The position numbers and the translations under genes were made by a program. A DNA stretch of 64,000 nucleotides, from contig CP121458.1 of assembly GCA_029690005.1 (NCBI GenBank), positions 5,687,952 to 5,751,951 on the forward strand, given 5' to 3'. A model generated the notes under the pieces. The model did not search any database. It was not told where the DNA came from and was given only the letters and a program-made list of their open reading frames with translations. Below, piece after piece: positions 1 to 9,336 of the stretch. The stretch comes from Prescottella defluvii. Lineage in GTDB: Bacteria; Actinomycetota; Actinomycetes; Mycobacteriales; Mycobacteriaceae. Within the stretch, counting starts at the first letter, position 1. Every line of letters begins with the position of its first letter.

Positions 1-1
1 C

Positions 2-226
2 CTCGCCGAGTTCGGTCTCCACTTCCCAGCCGATGTCGAAGTGCGGGTGCACGATTCGAACCAGAAGTCGCGGTTCATGGTGATGCCGATGCGCCCCGAG
101 GGCACCGAGGGTTGGACCGAGGAACAGCTCGCGAAGATCGTCACCCGCGACACCATGATCGGCGTGGCACTGCCCTCCGCCGACTGGGATGCATCCAAGG
201 CACCATCGGCAGGAGGCGGCAAGTGA
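2..226 (+). CDS. Nitrile hydratase alpha / thiocyanate hydrolase gamma subunit, C-terminal part
   Basis: The reading frame is open from base 2 and belongs to a gene that starts before the window; 74 residues remain. The stretch with RPEGTEGWTEEQLAKIVTRD and the following TMIGVALP is the conserved C-terminal region of the nitrile hydratase alpha family, which includes the gamma subunit of thiocyanate hydrolase. The cysteine cluster that binds cobalt or iron lies upstream and cannot be checked here, so nitrile and thiocyanate as substrate cannot be told apart. The stop overlaps the GTG of the next gene (GTGA), which indicates translational coupling. Some family members hydrate nitriles to amides; others hydrolyse thiocyanate to carbonyl sulfide. 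Confidence 0.85.
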   Translation, partial: LAEFGLHFPADVEVRVHDSNQKSRFMVMPMRPEGTEGWTEEQLAKIVTRDTMIGVALPSADWDASKAPSAGGGK

Positions 227-555
227 CCACGGCACAGGGCTACGACGTCATCCTCCACACGCTGCCTGAAGACTCCGAGCGGGTCGGCGCCCTCCCCGAT
301 ACCGATCGCAGGCCCGACCCGTGGGAGTCTGCGATGCAGGCGACGTGCGAGTGCCTGTCGTGGCGCGGCTCGTGGGACAACCTCGAGCGCCGGCACACCG
401 AGGACGAACTGGGCGAGACCATCTACAGCGACTTCCCGGTCCGTTCACGATCCGCGATCACCACCGCGCACACGTTCCTCGATCGCGGCATCGTCACCCA
501 GGACGAACTACGGGCGAAAATGGAACAGGTGCGGGCGAGGCTGAAAGGCAACTGA
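223..555 (+). CDS. Small nitrile hydratase beta-like / accessory subunit
   Basis: A 110-residue protein starting at GTG 223, overlapping the alpha-subunit stop by four bases. The second half, with SRSAITTAHTFLDRGIVTQD and a following DELRAKMEQVRARL, resembles the helical N-terminal part of nitrile hydratase beta subunits, the separate beta subunit of thiocyanate hydrolase, and the small activator proteins of this family. It lacks the SH3-like C-terminal domain of a full beta subunit. I infer that it works with the alpha-type subunit just upstream, as partner or metallochaperone. Which of the two roles applies is not decided by the sequence. Confidence 0.6.
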   Translation: MTTAQGYDVILHTLPEDSERVGALPDTDRRPDPWESAMQATCECLSWRGSWDNLERRHTEDELGETIYSDFPVRSRSAITTAHTFLDRGIVTQDELRAKMEQVRARLKGN

Positions 556-606
556 AACCGGAAGATCCTCGCCCCCAGCACGTTCGAGCGCTCGTTGCGC
601 GGGCCG

Positions 607-738
607 CTCGAACGCGGCGTCGATCGTGATGTCGACGCCGGCGAGGGGCCTTGCCAACCGGGCAGGACTCCTCGGCGGCCTGGGCGACACGGGCGACCCC
701 CGTTGCGTCCAGGCCGCCGGCCTCTGCGTGGACTGTTG
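607..738 (-). pseudogene. Remnant of a second OsmC-family gene (C-terminal fragment)
   Basis: Translating the minus strand gives GGLDATGVARVAQAAEESCP followed, after a one-base shift, by LAGVDITIDAAFE. This matches the last 40 or so residues of the OsmC gene at 2448-2881, and the DNA of the two copies is visibly similar over about 130 bases. The first two thirds of the gene are missing, the frame is broken in a run of four G (three in the intact copy), and the stop codon is lost. It follows directly behind the MFS gene, so the MFS gene is flanked by one good and one decayed OsmC copy. The frame break may be a sequencing error; the truncation cannot be. Confidence 0.75.
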
Positions 739-759
739 CCGTCGTACGAGCCCGTGTGC

Positions 760-2352
760 TCAGGATTGCTGTGCGGCGCGCGCAGATGCCTCGTCCGCTT
801 CCCGGTACTGCGCGAGTAGTTCCCGTTCGCCGTCGCGGTGCGGGTAGGCGAAAAAGACGAGCGCCGCACCGACCAGGACGATCGCGATCGCCGCGGCGTA
901 CGCGCGGGTGTCTCCGTCGAGGAACGCGGCGCGGGCGGCACTCTCGATCACGCTCGCGTACTGCGGGTACCGCTCCGCGACGTTCTCTGCACCCGCGAAC
1001 GACTTCTCCAGCGCAGCCTGGGTCTGGTCGCCGACTCCACTCGCCTCTGGGCTGGCGGCGATCGCCACAGCGAAGGAGGCCGAGTAGCCGGCGGTGAGCA
1101 GCGCGCCGAGTACAGACTGCACGATGGCGCCGCCCAAGTCGCGCTGCAGGTCCGCGGTGCCCGACGCCATCCCCGCCCGCCACACCGGCACCGACCCCGT
1201 GAGCGAGTGCGAAGCGGGCGTGCCGGCCAGTCCGACGCCCGCGCCGAGGAACATGTAGCCGAGCGCGATCTTCCAGTACTGTGCGTCCTCCTTCCACAGC
1301 AGCAACGCCACCAGCAGTCCCAGGACGATCGCGACGTATCCGAGCAACAGGGTGAACCGCGCGCCGTGCGACTCGACCAGCTTGGCGGACTGCGGCGCCA
1401 CCACGACCATGACGGCCGCCGCCGGCAGACCGGCAGATCCTGCTGCCAGCGTGGAGTATCCGAGCACGTTCTGCATGAACTGCTGACCGATGTACATCGT
1501 CCCCATCAGCGTCCCGAACACCACGATGCCCGCGACCGCCGCCACCCAGAAGATTCGCCGACGGGCCACCCGCAGGTCGTACAGCGGGTACTTCGCCCGC
1601 CACTGCCGGATGCCGAACGCCACCCCGGCGGCGGCCGCGATCAGCAGCATCGACAGCGCGGTCGCGCGCATCCCGGCGACCGGAGCGAAGTTGATGCCCA
1701 GCACCAGCGCCGCCACCAGGATCACCGACACGATTCCACCGAGATGATCCACGGGATCCGTCGACTCGTTCACGTGTCCCGGCACGAAGTAGACGGCGAA
1801 CCCCAACGCGACCAACGCCAGCGGCACGGTCACCAGGAACACCGAGCCCCACTCGAACGACTGCAACAGGGCCCCGGACACGAGCGGGCCGAGCGAGGAG
1901 ATGCCGCCGCCGATCGCGGACCACAGGGCGATCGCCTTGGTCCGGGCCGGCCCCGACCAAAGCGCGGTGATCAACGCGAGGGTGGTCGGGAACGCCATCC
2001 CGGCCGCCACGCCGCCGAGCAGGCGCGCGAGGATCAGCACCTCGATGCTCGGTGCGAACGCGGCGATGATGCACGCAGGCAAGGACAACACCATGCCGAG
2101 CACCAGCATCATCTTGCGCCCGAACCGGTCACCGAGCGCGCCGAGGTAGAGCACCGAGCTTGCGAGCCCCACCGAGTAGCCGACGGCGATCAGGTTCAGT
2201 TGCGTCTGGCTTGCGTCGAAGGCCCGACCGATGTCGGGCAACGCGACATTGGCCACCGCCAGGTTCAGATTCGCGACGGAAGCGACAAGGACCAGGGCCG
2301 TGAGGACGAACGAGGCCCGAGCCGGGCGGGTCCCGACCGCTGTGGTTGTCAT
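760..2352 (-). CDS. MFS drug:H+ antiporter, DHA2 (14-TM) type
   Basis: A 530-residue polytopic membrane protein. Start chosen at ATG 2352 (MTTTAVGTR), because the preceding codons have no homologous look. It shows the DHA2 features: an early NVALPDIGRAF segment, motif A as GDRFGRK near residue 75, the LLGGVAAGMAFPTTLALI segment, and about 14 hydrophobic spans. Family members export drugs, antiseptics or metabolites using the proton gradient; the substrate here is unknown. It is followed by an OsmC remnant and preceded 95 bases upstream by an intact OsmC gene, so a link to peroxide or electrophile stress is possible but unproven. The gene is intact. Confidence 0.85.
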   Translation of the reverse strand: MTTTAVGTRPARASFVLTALVLVASVANLNLAVANVALPDIGRAFDASQTQLNLIAVGYSVGLASSVLYLGALGDRFGRKMMLVLGMVLSLPACIIAAFAPSIEVLILARLLGGVAAGMAFPTTLALITALWSGPARTKAIALWSAIGGGISSLGPLVSGALLQSFEWGSVFLVTVPLALVALGFAVYFVPGHVNESTDPVDHLGGIVSVILVAALVLGINFAPVAGMRATALSMLLIAAAAGVAFGIRQWRAKYPLYDLRVARRRIFWVAAVAGIVVFGTLMGTMYIGQQFMQNVLGYSTLAAGSAGLPAAAVMVVVAPQSAKLVESHGARFTLLLGYVAIVLGLLVALLLWKEDAQYWKIALGYMFLGAGVGLAGTPASHSLTGSVPVWRAGMASGTADLQRDLGGAIVQSVLGALLTAGYSASFAVAIAASPEASGVGDQTQAALEKSFAGAENVAERYPQYASVIESAARAAFLDGDTRAYAAAIAIVLVGAALVFFAYPHRDGERELLAQYREADEASARAAQQS

Positions 2353-2447
2353 GCGGCCAGTCCACACCATCGAGGTTCGTCACGCGTGCCGAAACGCCGA
2401 CCGAACCGGACGGCACCCGCTGTGGTGTGGCCGCCTCCCGGGAGCGG

Positions 2448-2881
2448 CTACTCGAGCGCGGCGTCGAGGGTGATGTCGACGCCGGTGAGGGCCTTGCTCA
2501 CCGGGCAGGAGTCCTTGGCGGCCTGGGCGGCACGCGCGAACCCCGCCGCGTCCATGCCGTCGACCTCGGCCCTGACGGTGAGCGTGATGCCGGTGAGCTT
2601 GAAGCCCACCGTGTCCGGCCCGAGCGAGACATCGGCGCGAACGTCGAGGCTCTGCGGAACCCCGCCCGCCTCCCCGATCAGGGCCGACAGTTGCATCGCG
2701 TAGCAGGACGAGTGCGCCGCCGCGATCAGTTCCTCGGGGCTGGTGAACCCGCCGGCGTCCTCGGCTGCCCGCTTCGGGAAGGACACCTCGAACGTCCCCG
2801 TCCCGAACTGGTGAGTTCGACCTGGCCGGAACCCTTTTCGAGAGTTCCGTTCCAAGCTGTGCGCGCTGTGCGTGTGGGCAT
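2448..2881 (-). CDS. OsmC/Ohr-family peroxide-detoxifying protein (frame broken once)
   Basis: OsmC-family proteins are thiol peroxidases that reduce organic hydroperoxides using two cysteines. The true start is ATG 2881 (MPTRTARTAWNGTLEKGSG) behind a GAGAGGA ribosome site. The frame slips near 2806, where a G run is one base short; after repair the protein is 144 residues. Both expected cysteines are present: one in the SSCYAM helix and one in the SCPVSKAL motif near the C-terminus. The spacing and the AAEDAGGFTSPEELIAAAHS motif are typical of the OsmC (YhfA/OsmC) branch. Divergently placed from the membrane gene at 2940. Confidence 0.85.
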
Positions 2882-2939
2882 TGCAGATCCTCTCTCGTCG
2901 ATCGGTCTCTCCCGCAAGCTACCCCTATCGTGGGAACCC

Positions 2940-3593
2940 ATGGGGCTGCTCGGGAAGGCTCGATTCCGGAGAGAATCGCTCGGCTTCGCGCTGGGTTCGG
3001 CGCTCTTCGCGCTCGGCGCCGCCCCGGGCTACGCGACCACGGTCGGCAGCGAGGCCGACAATCTCACCTTCTTCGTCGGCTCGCTCTTCTTCACGGCTGC
3101 GGCCTTCGTCCAACTGCGACTGAGCGGGCGGGTCGTGCCCGACGCGACGACGTCCCGCGCCGACCGCTACGACTGGTGGTCCGCGCTCGTCCAGTTCGTC
3201 GGCACCGTGCCGTTCAACATCAGCACCGGCGTCGCGCTGGTACGCAGCCTGTCGCTCCGCGAGCACCACGAGTTCGTGTGGGAGCCGGACCTGTTCGGCT
3301 CCGTCTGCTTCCTCGCCTCCGGCGCGCTCGCGGTGGTCGCCACCACCGAGATCGACGGCCTGTGGGATCCGCACGCCCGGAACTGGGGCAGCACCTGGCT
3401 GAACATGATCGGGTCGGTCGCATTCGGTGTCTCGGCGGTGAGCGCCGTGTTCGTGCCCGGCACCCACCGACCCGAGGACGCGGCGGCTGCGAACGTCGGG
3501 ACGCTCGTCGGGGCACTGTGCTTCCTGGCCGCGGCGCTGCTGATGAAACCACCCGCACCCGGGGCGGTGAAGATGCCGGGGTCGGCGCGTTGA
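2940..3593 (+). CDS. Six-span membrane protein, YrhK-like
   Basis: A 217-residue protein with about six hydrophobic spans separated by short loops. The pattern of repeated FxVGSxxFxxAAxxQL-type spans (for example NLTFFVGSLFFTAAAFVQL) and a WWSALVQFVGTVPFNIST segment resembles the YrhK-domain family, whose function is unknown. The start ATG 2940 directly follows a GTGGGAACCC stretch; the frame is open further upstream but that part overlaps the divergent OsmC gene. No enzymatic motif is visible. Transcribed divergently from OsmC. Confidence 0.6.
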   Translation: MGLLGKARFRRESLGFALGSALFALGAAPGYATTVGSEADNLTFFVGSLFFTAAAFVQLRLSGRVVPDATTSRADRYDWWSALVQFVGTVPFNISTGVALVRSLSLREHHEFVWEPDLFGSVCFLASGALAVVATTEIDGLWDPHARNWGSTWLNMIGSVAFGVSAVSAVFVPGTHRPEDAAAANVGTLVGALCFLAAALLMKPPAPGAVKMPGSAR

Positions 3594-3643
3594 CCGCCGT
3601 GGCGACTACCGACCGCGGCGACCGTCGGCATACCGTGCTGGTC

Positions 3644-4235
3644 GTGAACGATCAGAGCAACCCGGCACCGGCCGACGCGGCAGCCCGGACCGCGGCTGCC
3701 GCGCGCACCGCCCACCGTCGCCGGCGTCGGGCGCGGGGGCCGATTCTGGTCGGCATCGACGGTCCCGCGGGCGGCGGGAAATCGACCCTGGCCGATCGCG
3801 TCGCCGCGGCGCTGGACGACGCACCGATCGTCCGGATGGACGACCTGTACCCCGGCTGGGACGGCCTTGCCGCGTCGGTGCCGCTCCTCGTCCGGTGCGT
3901 CCTCTCCCCGCCGTGCACGGCCGGATCCGCGCTATCGGCGCTACGACTGGCATCGCGGCGCATACGCGGAGTGGCGCGCGGTCCGCCGCCACCGCTACCT
4001 GATCGTCGAGGGCGCCGGATCCACCTGCGGCATCGCACGTGGCTACTTCGCCGTCCGCGTGTTCGTCGACGCCGCGCCCGAGGAGCGGATGCGACGGGCA
4101 TTGGAGCGCGACGGCGACATGTTCCGGCCGCACTGGGACCGCTGGGCCCACCAGGAGGCGGCGTTGTTCAGCCCGGACCGGACGCGGCGCGCCGCCCACA
4201 TCGCGGTGCTGACGGGGTCGACCGTCCGCACCTGA
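3644..4235 (+). CDS. P-loop uridine kinase-like nucleoside kinase (frame broken once)
   Basis: Start GTG 3644. A Walker A motif GPAGGGKSTLAD lies near residue 45, followed by a VRMDDLYPGWDGL segment typical of the uridine kinase-like family (the aspartates serve the phosphate-donor magnesium). The frame then slips by one extra base between about 3895 and 3915 and continues with DPRYRRYDWHRGAYAEWR and HRYLIVEGAGSTCG, a Walker-B-like region, to the stop at 4235. After repair the protein has about 196 residues. The specific substrate is not known. It is convergent with the WYL regulator, five bases away. Confidence 0.75.
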
Positions 4236-4240
4236 GCGGA

Positions 4241-5209
4241 TCAACCCGACTCGGGCGCTCGGCGGGCCCGGTGCCGGTCGGCCATGCCCGACGCCCGGAG
4301 CCGGATCCCTTCGCGTAGCGTCTCGGGCCCGAGAAGTTCGGCATCGTCGCCGAGCATCCACAGGACGCTCCCGGCGTGTGCGGCGTCGCCGAACTCGACC
4401 TCGACGGTGACCCAACCGTCCGCCCAAGTCTCCGAGGCGGCGGAGAGCACCGAGCCGAGGAGGTCCTCGCGCCGCTCGGCCCGCACGCGAACGGTCGCCG
4501 CGACGGTCTCGTGCAGCGCACGGAACTCGGACCGCCGCCGGTCCCAGATCCCAGCCAGGTCGACGACGGGGTCACGTCGGGCCTGCTCGTCGAGTTCCCG
4601 GACATCCTGGACGCGGGAGAGCCGGTACGTGCGCTCCGCACCACGGTGGGTTGCCACCAGGTACCACCGACCACCGGCGTTCACCAGGCCGATCGGATCA
4701 ACAGTGCGCCAGCGGGATTCGCCGTCGCGGGCGGCGTAACGGAGCCGTAGCCTGCGTCCGGCGAACACCACCTGCTGGATCAGGCCGAGATGCTCGTCGT
4801 GCCTCGGATCGGTGAACCAGCCGCCCTGCCGCACCAGCACCCGTTCCGCGACCCGGGTGGCGGCGGTGCGGTGCGCGTCGGGCATGGCGGCCGACACTTT
4901 CCGCATCGCCGACGCGAATGCGGGCGCCATCCCCAGCGCCGCCGGGGTGGCAGCGGCGCCGGCCGCGAGCAGCGCCTTCGCCTCCTCCACCGTCAGACCG
5001 GTGAGATCGGTGGTGAACCCCGGCAGCAGCGCGAACCCGCCGTCCCGGCCGCGTTCCGCGTAGACGGGGATTCCGGCCGCCGACAGTGCCTCCACGTCCC
5101 GCAGCACGGTGCGAGTGGACACCTCGAGCTCCCGCGCGAGGGCGCTCGCGGACATCCTTCCCCTGTTCCGCAACAGCAAGACCAGTGACAGCAGACGGTC
5201 GGCGCGCAT
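4241..5209 (-). CDS. HTH/WYL-domain transcriptional regulator (YafY type)
   Basis: A 322-residue protein. Residues 1-60 form a DeoR-like winged helix (RADRLLSLVLLLRNRGRMSA, then LARELEVSTRTVLRDVEAL with the recognition helix). The middle carries the WYL domain with RWYLVATHRG, and the C-terminus holds the WCX extension. WYL domains sense small ligands or nucleic acids. The gene is divergent from a DinB-fold gene at 5307 with about 97 bases between the starts, so it probably controls that gene and itself; no clear operator palindrome was found. Confidence 0.88.
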   Translation of the reverse strand: MRADRLLSLVLLLRNRGRMSASALARELEVSTRTVLRDVEALSAAGIPVYAERGRDGGFALLPGFTTDLTGLTVEEAKALLAAGAAATPAALGMAPAFASAMRKVSAAMPDAHRTAATRVAERVLVRQGGWFTDPRHDEHLGLIQQVVFAGRRLRLRYAARDGESRWRTVDPIGLVNAGGRWYLVATHRGAERTYRLSRVQDVRELDEQARRDPVVDLAGIWDRRRSEFRALHETVAATVRVRAERREDLLGSVLSAASETWADGWVTVEVEFGDAAHAGSVLWMLGDDAELLGPETLREGIRLRASGMADRHRARRAPESG

Positions 5210-5306
5210 TTCCCCATCCTCTCAGGAATACATGACAGAGGATGTCGTGATTAGCGACGAGAGTGGGCACGGTCCGCACACGTGCACTCGATCGAAAGGC
5301 CCACCG

Positions 5307-5908
5307 ATGACCGACATCTCCGATCCCCGCCCTCTGTACCGCGAAGCCCTGGCCTGGGTGACGGCCCTGATGGCCGAGGTGCGGCCGGAGCAGCTGGCGG
5401 ATCCGACGCCGTGCGACGAGTTCGACGTCGCGACCCTGATGGGCCACCTGGTCGCCACCGTCGACCGGGCGCGCGTCATCGGGGAGGGCGGCGACCCGCA
5501 CACCACCCCCTCGTGGTCACCGGTGTCGCCGACGACCAGTGGCCGCACGCGTACGACCGGGCGGTCGAGGCGATGAGGGCGGTGTGGGCGGACGACGCCT
5601 TGCTGGACACCGTCGTCACCGTGCCCTGGGGTCGCGTCCCCGGACGCGCCGCGGTGTTCGCCTACCTGAACGAAACCCTGGTACACGGCTGGGATCTCGC
5701 GGTGGCGACCGGACAGCCCGCCGAAGCCGACCCGGTTCTGGCGGCAACGGCGCTCGCAGTGGCCGAACGTGCGATCCCCGAGGCTCCGCGCGGCGGGCCG
5801 ATTCCGTTCGGCCCGGTGGTCAAGCCGGCCGAGGGCGCGGGACCCACGGAACGCCTCGCCAACTGGTCCGGCCGGGCCGGCATCCGCCGTCCGGCGACGT
5901 CCGCCTGA
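5307..5908 (+). CDS. TIGR03086/maleylpyruvate isomerase-type DinB-fold protein (frame broken once)
   Basis: Start ATG 5307. The N-terminal half with PTPCDEFDVATLMGHLVATV is the TIGR03086 signature: a four-helix DinB-like fold with a metal-binding histidine. Members include mycothiol-dependent enzymes, fitting an actinobacterium. The frame breaks near 5510, where a C run is one short (5 instead of 6), and resumes as LVVTGVADDQWPHAYDRAV through the second metal histidine region NETLVHGWDLA. Repaired length is 200 residues. Divergent from the WYL regulator, which is its likely controller. Confidence 0.8.
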
Positions 5909-5911
5909 TAC

Positions 5912-5953
5912 ACGACGACGCCCCGCACGCAGTTGCGTGCGGGGCGTCGTCGT
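5912..5953. terminator. Bidirectional stem-loop terminator
   Basis: A perfect 20-base inverted repeat, 5912-5931 against 5934-5953, GC rich, followed by TTTC on the plus side. It sits between the convergent ends of the DinB-fold gene (stop 5908) and clpC1 (stop 5965), so it can end transcription from both. Confidence 0.85.
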
Positions 5954-5964
5954 TTCGGTGAGGA

Positions 5965-8524
5965 CTACTCGGAAGATCCGGGCTCGGTCGGGCCCGATCC
6001 CTCACCGGCAGTGCTCGCGAGCGCCTCGGCGGGCGAATCCGGAACCGTGACCGGCTTCGGGCTGCCGCGGAACGTGAACTTCGCGTTCTCGCCGGCGCCC
6101 TCGCCGTCCCAGCCCTCGACGTCGACCAGGACGATCTGGCCCGGGGTCAGCTCGTTGAAGAGGATCTTCTCCGACAGCTGGTCCTCGATCTCGCGCTGGA
6201 TGGTGCGACGCAGCGGCCGCGCACCCAGGACCGGATCGAAGCCGCGCTTCGCGAGCAGCGACTTCGCCTGCTCGGTCAGCTCGATGTCCATGTCCTTGTT
6301 CTTCAGCTGCGCCTCGACGCGGCTGATCATCAGGTCCACCATCTGGATGATCTCGTTCTGAGTCAGCTGGTGGAAGAGCGATGATGTCGTCGATGCGGTT
6401 GAGGAACTCGGGGCGGAAGTGCTTCTTGAGCTCGTCGTGGACCTTGAGCTTCATGCGCTCGTAGTTCGACTCGCTGCCCGTTCCGGCCGAGAAGCCCAGA
6501 CCCACAGCCTTCGAGATGTCGGAGGTACCCAGGTTCGAGGTGAAGATCAGCACGGTGTTCTTGAAGTCGACCGTACGACCCTGACCGTCGGTGAGACGGC
6601 CGTCCTCGAGGACCTGCAGGAGGGTGTTGTAGATCTCCTGGTGTGCCTTCTCGATCTCGTCGAACAGGACCACCGAGAACGGCTTGCGGCGCACCTTCTC
6701 GGTGAGCTGGCCGCCCTCTTCGTAGCCGACGTAGCCCGGAGGGGCACCGAACAGGCGCGACGCGGTGAACCGGTCGTGGAACTCGCCCATGTCGATCTGG
6801 ATGAGCGCGTCGTCCTCGCCGAACAGGAAGTTCGCGAGCGCCTTGGACAGCTCGGTCTTACCGACACCGGACGGGCCGGCGAAGATGAACGAGCCGGACG
6901 GACGCTTCGGATCCTTCAGGCCGGCGCGGGTGCGACGGATCGCCTTCGAGACCGCCTTGACGGCGTCCTCCTGGCCGATGATCCGCTTGTGCAGCTCCTC
7001 CTCCATGCGGAGCAGACGCGTGGTCTCCTCCTCGGTGAGCTTGAAGACCGGGATGCCGGTCCAGTTGCCCAGCACCTCGGCGATCTGCTCGTCGTCGACC
7101 TCGGCGATGACGTCCAGGTCACCGGAACGCCACTGCTTCTCCCGCTCGGCGCGCTGCGCGACCAGCTGCTTTTCCTTGTCGCGCAGGTTCGCCGCCTTCT
7201 CGAAGTCCTGCGCGTCGATCGCGGACTCCTTCTCACGGCGGGCGTCGGCGATCTTGTCGTCGAACTCGCGCAGGTCCGGCGGCGCAGTCATCCGGCGGAT
7301 GCGCATCCGGGCGCCGGCCTCGTCGATGAGGTCGATGGCCTTGTCCGGCAAGAAGCGGTCGTTGATGTACCGGTCGGCCAGGGTGGCCGCCGCGACCAGT
7401 GCGCTGTCGGTGATCGAGACGCGGTGGTGCGCCTCGTAGCGGTCGCGCAGACCCTTGAGGATCTCGATGGTGTGCTCGACCGTCGGCTCGCCGACCTGCA
7501 CCGGCTGGAACCGGCGCTCGAGGGCGGCGTCCTTCTCGATGTACTTGCGGTACTCGTCGAGGGTGGTGGCACCGATGGTCTGCAGCTCGCCACGGGCCAG
7601 CTTCGGCTTGAGGATCGAGGCCGCGTCGATCGCGCCCTCGGCGGCGCCCGCACCGACGAGCGTGTGCAGCTCGTCGATGAACAGGATGATGTCGCCGCGG
7701 GTGTTGATCTCCTTGAGGACCTTCTTCAGGCGTTCCTCGAAGTCACCGCGGTAGCGGCTGCCGGCGACCAGGGAGCCCAGGTCGAGCGTGTACAGCTGCT
7801 TGTCCTTGAGGGTCTCCGGCACCTCACCGTTGACGATGGCCTGCGCGAGGCCCTCGACGACGGCGGTCTTGCCGACACCGGGCTCGCCGATGAGGACAGG
7901 GTTGTTCTTGGTGCGGCGGCTCAGGACCTGCATGACACGCTCGATTTCCTTCGAGCGGCCGATGACCGGGTCGAGCTTGCCTTCGAGGGCGGCCTGGGTG
8001 AGGTTGCGGCCGAACTGGTCGAGGACCAGCGACGTCGACGGAGTGCCCGCCTCGCCGCGGCTGCCCCGGCCTCGGCCGGCTCCTTGCCCTGGTAGCCCGA
8101 CAGCAGCTGGATGACCTGCTGGCGGACGCGGTTGAGGTCGGCGCCCAGCTTGACGAGCACCTGGGCCGCGACACCCTCGCCCTCGCGGATCAGACCGAGC
8201 AGGATGTGCTCGGTGCCGATGTAGTTGTGTCCGAGCTGCAGCGCCTCACGCAGGCTGAGCTCGAGGACCTTCTTGGCACGGGGGTGAAGGGGATGTGGCC
8301 GGACGGGGCCTGCTGGCCCTGGCCGATGATCTCCTCGACCTGGCTGCGGACGCCTTCGAGGGAGATGCCCAAGGACTCCAGCGACTTCGCCGCCACACCC
8401 TCGCCCTCGTGAATGAGGCCGAGAAGGATGTGTTCCGTGCCGATGTAGTTGTGGTTGAGCATCCTGGCTTCTTCTGAGCCAGGACGACGACGCGCCGCGC
8501 GCGATCGGTGAACCTCTCGAACAT
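5965..8524 (-). CDS. clpC1: ClpC1 AAA+ unfoldase of the Clp protease (frame broken four times)
   Basis: ClpC1 unfolds proteins and feeds them to ClpP1P2; it is essential in mycobacteria. Start ATG 8524 (MFERFTDRARRVVVLAQ). Domains in order: Clp N-domain repeats (HNYIGTEHILLGLI), AAA-1 with Walker A GEPGVGKT, a UVR-containing middle region (DFEKAANLRDKEKQL), AAA-2 with GPSGVGKTEL, and the C-terminal ClpB-D2-like part. Breaks lie near 8467 (one G short), 8281 (one C short), 8055 (one base short) and 6372 (one C extra). With these repaired the protein is 853 residues, the family length. Four independent lesions in an essential gene argue for sequence error, not decay. Confidence 0.97.
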
Positions 8525-8774
8525 CGCTCTCCCTCACATTTTCCGGCGGTACAGGTTCGAGGCCCCGCATGTCACGCTGCCTCGCGCCTTCCCGCCGCGT
8601 CTCGCTCCGGTACTACAGGCTGACGGCCTCCGGAACCGAAGGTTCCACGACCCCACTTCACACTCTAGTGGGCTGCCTTTCCGACTGCCGCTTCTCCACC
8701 CGTCAAACACGCGGAGCCGACCTGCATAAAGTTCTCAACGCCGCAGGTCGCGGAATCGTTTCCCGCGCGCTGTA

Positions 8775-8788
8775 CGCCTGAAGCGAAC
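8775..8788 (-). promoter_or_regulatory. Putative ClgR box upstream of clpC1
   Basis: Read on the minus strand the sequence is GTTCGC-N5-GCG, the consensus reported for ClgR, the activator of clp genes in actinobacteria. It lies about 250 bases before the clpC1 start. The whole gap 8525-8890 (366 bases) holds no gene that I can support; besides this box and the clpC1 leader I see nothing else in it. Confidence 0.6.
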
Positions 8789-8890
8789 ATTCGCGACCTG
8801 CCTCGCAGATCGGGGCGCGGACCAGGCTCGGCTACGCTGGCCCGGCCGGACGGGGGACGTCACGGCATAGATGACTCGGCTCGGGGGACT

Positions 8891-9320
8891 GTGTCCGAAA
8901 CACCTGCACGACGGCGATTTCTCTTTCGCTGCTCAGACTCGCCGCGACCATCGCGGTCGCATACGGCGTGATTCTGCTGATTCCCCGGCTGGCCGCACTG
9001 GGTCCCGAGGCGCCGGACTCGACCGATCTGCGTTCGGCACTCGCGCAGCCGACCAGGGCCGCAAAGAATCCGACGACACCACCGCCGCCGCTCCCTCAGG
9101 GATTTCCCTCGATGCAGTTCCCGCCACCCAAGATCGACGTCGAGCCAGGACAGCCGCAACCCATCGCGACCAAGTTCGGACTCACCTACGACATTCCGCC
9201 GGACTGGGACAACGAATGGGACGCGGTGTTCGGATGGTCCGACCGTGACGCCCCGATGACCTGTGCAACCAGTCGTTGAGCCTGCTGACGACCGCGGTCG
9301 GTCGACTGAACTGGGAGTAG
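8891..9320 (+). CDS. Small secreted or membrane-anchored proline-rich protein (frame broken twice)
   Basis: Start GTG 8891 (VSETPARRRFLF). After one missing base near 8925 the frame reads a hydrophobic signal/anchor segment (LLRLAATIAVAYGVILLIP), then a proline-rich linker (TPPPPLPQGFP) and FGLTYDIPPDWDNEWDAVFG. A second missing base in the C run near 9254 restores DDLCNQSLSLLTTAVGRLNW up to the stop at 9320. Repaired length is 143 residues. I do not recognise a function. The YDIPPDW motif suggests an extracytoplasmic domain seen in other mycolata proteins, but this is only an impression. Divergent from clpC1, convergent with the sigma factor. Confidence 0.55.
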
Positions 9321-9336
9321 GCGCGACGGCTCGTCG

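Noticed and set aside
494..2703. Long open frames on both strands over the MFS gene
   Set aside because: Arg/Gly/His-rich shadow translations of the high-GC MFS gene; they show no conserved motif or ribosome site.
6419..8095. 558-codon plus-strand frame opposite clpC1
   Set aside because: Antisense shadow of a conserved AAA+ gene; Leu/Val/Asp-biased composition without any domain.
5965..8524. Programmed frameshifting in clpC1 or other genes
   Set aside because: Four shifts in one gene and dozens in the window, without slippery sites or conserved stimulatory structures, fit base-calling error better.
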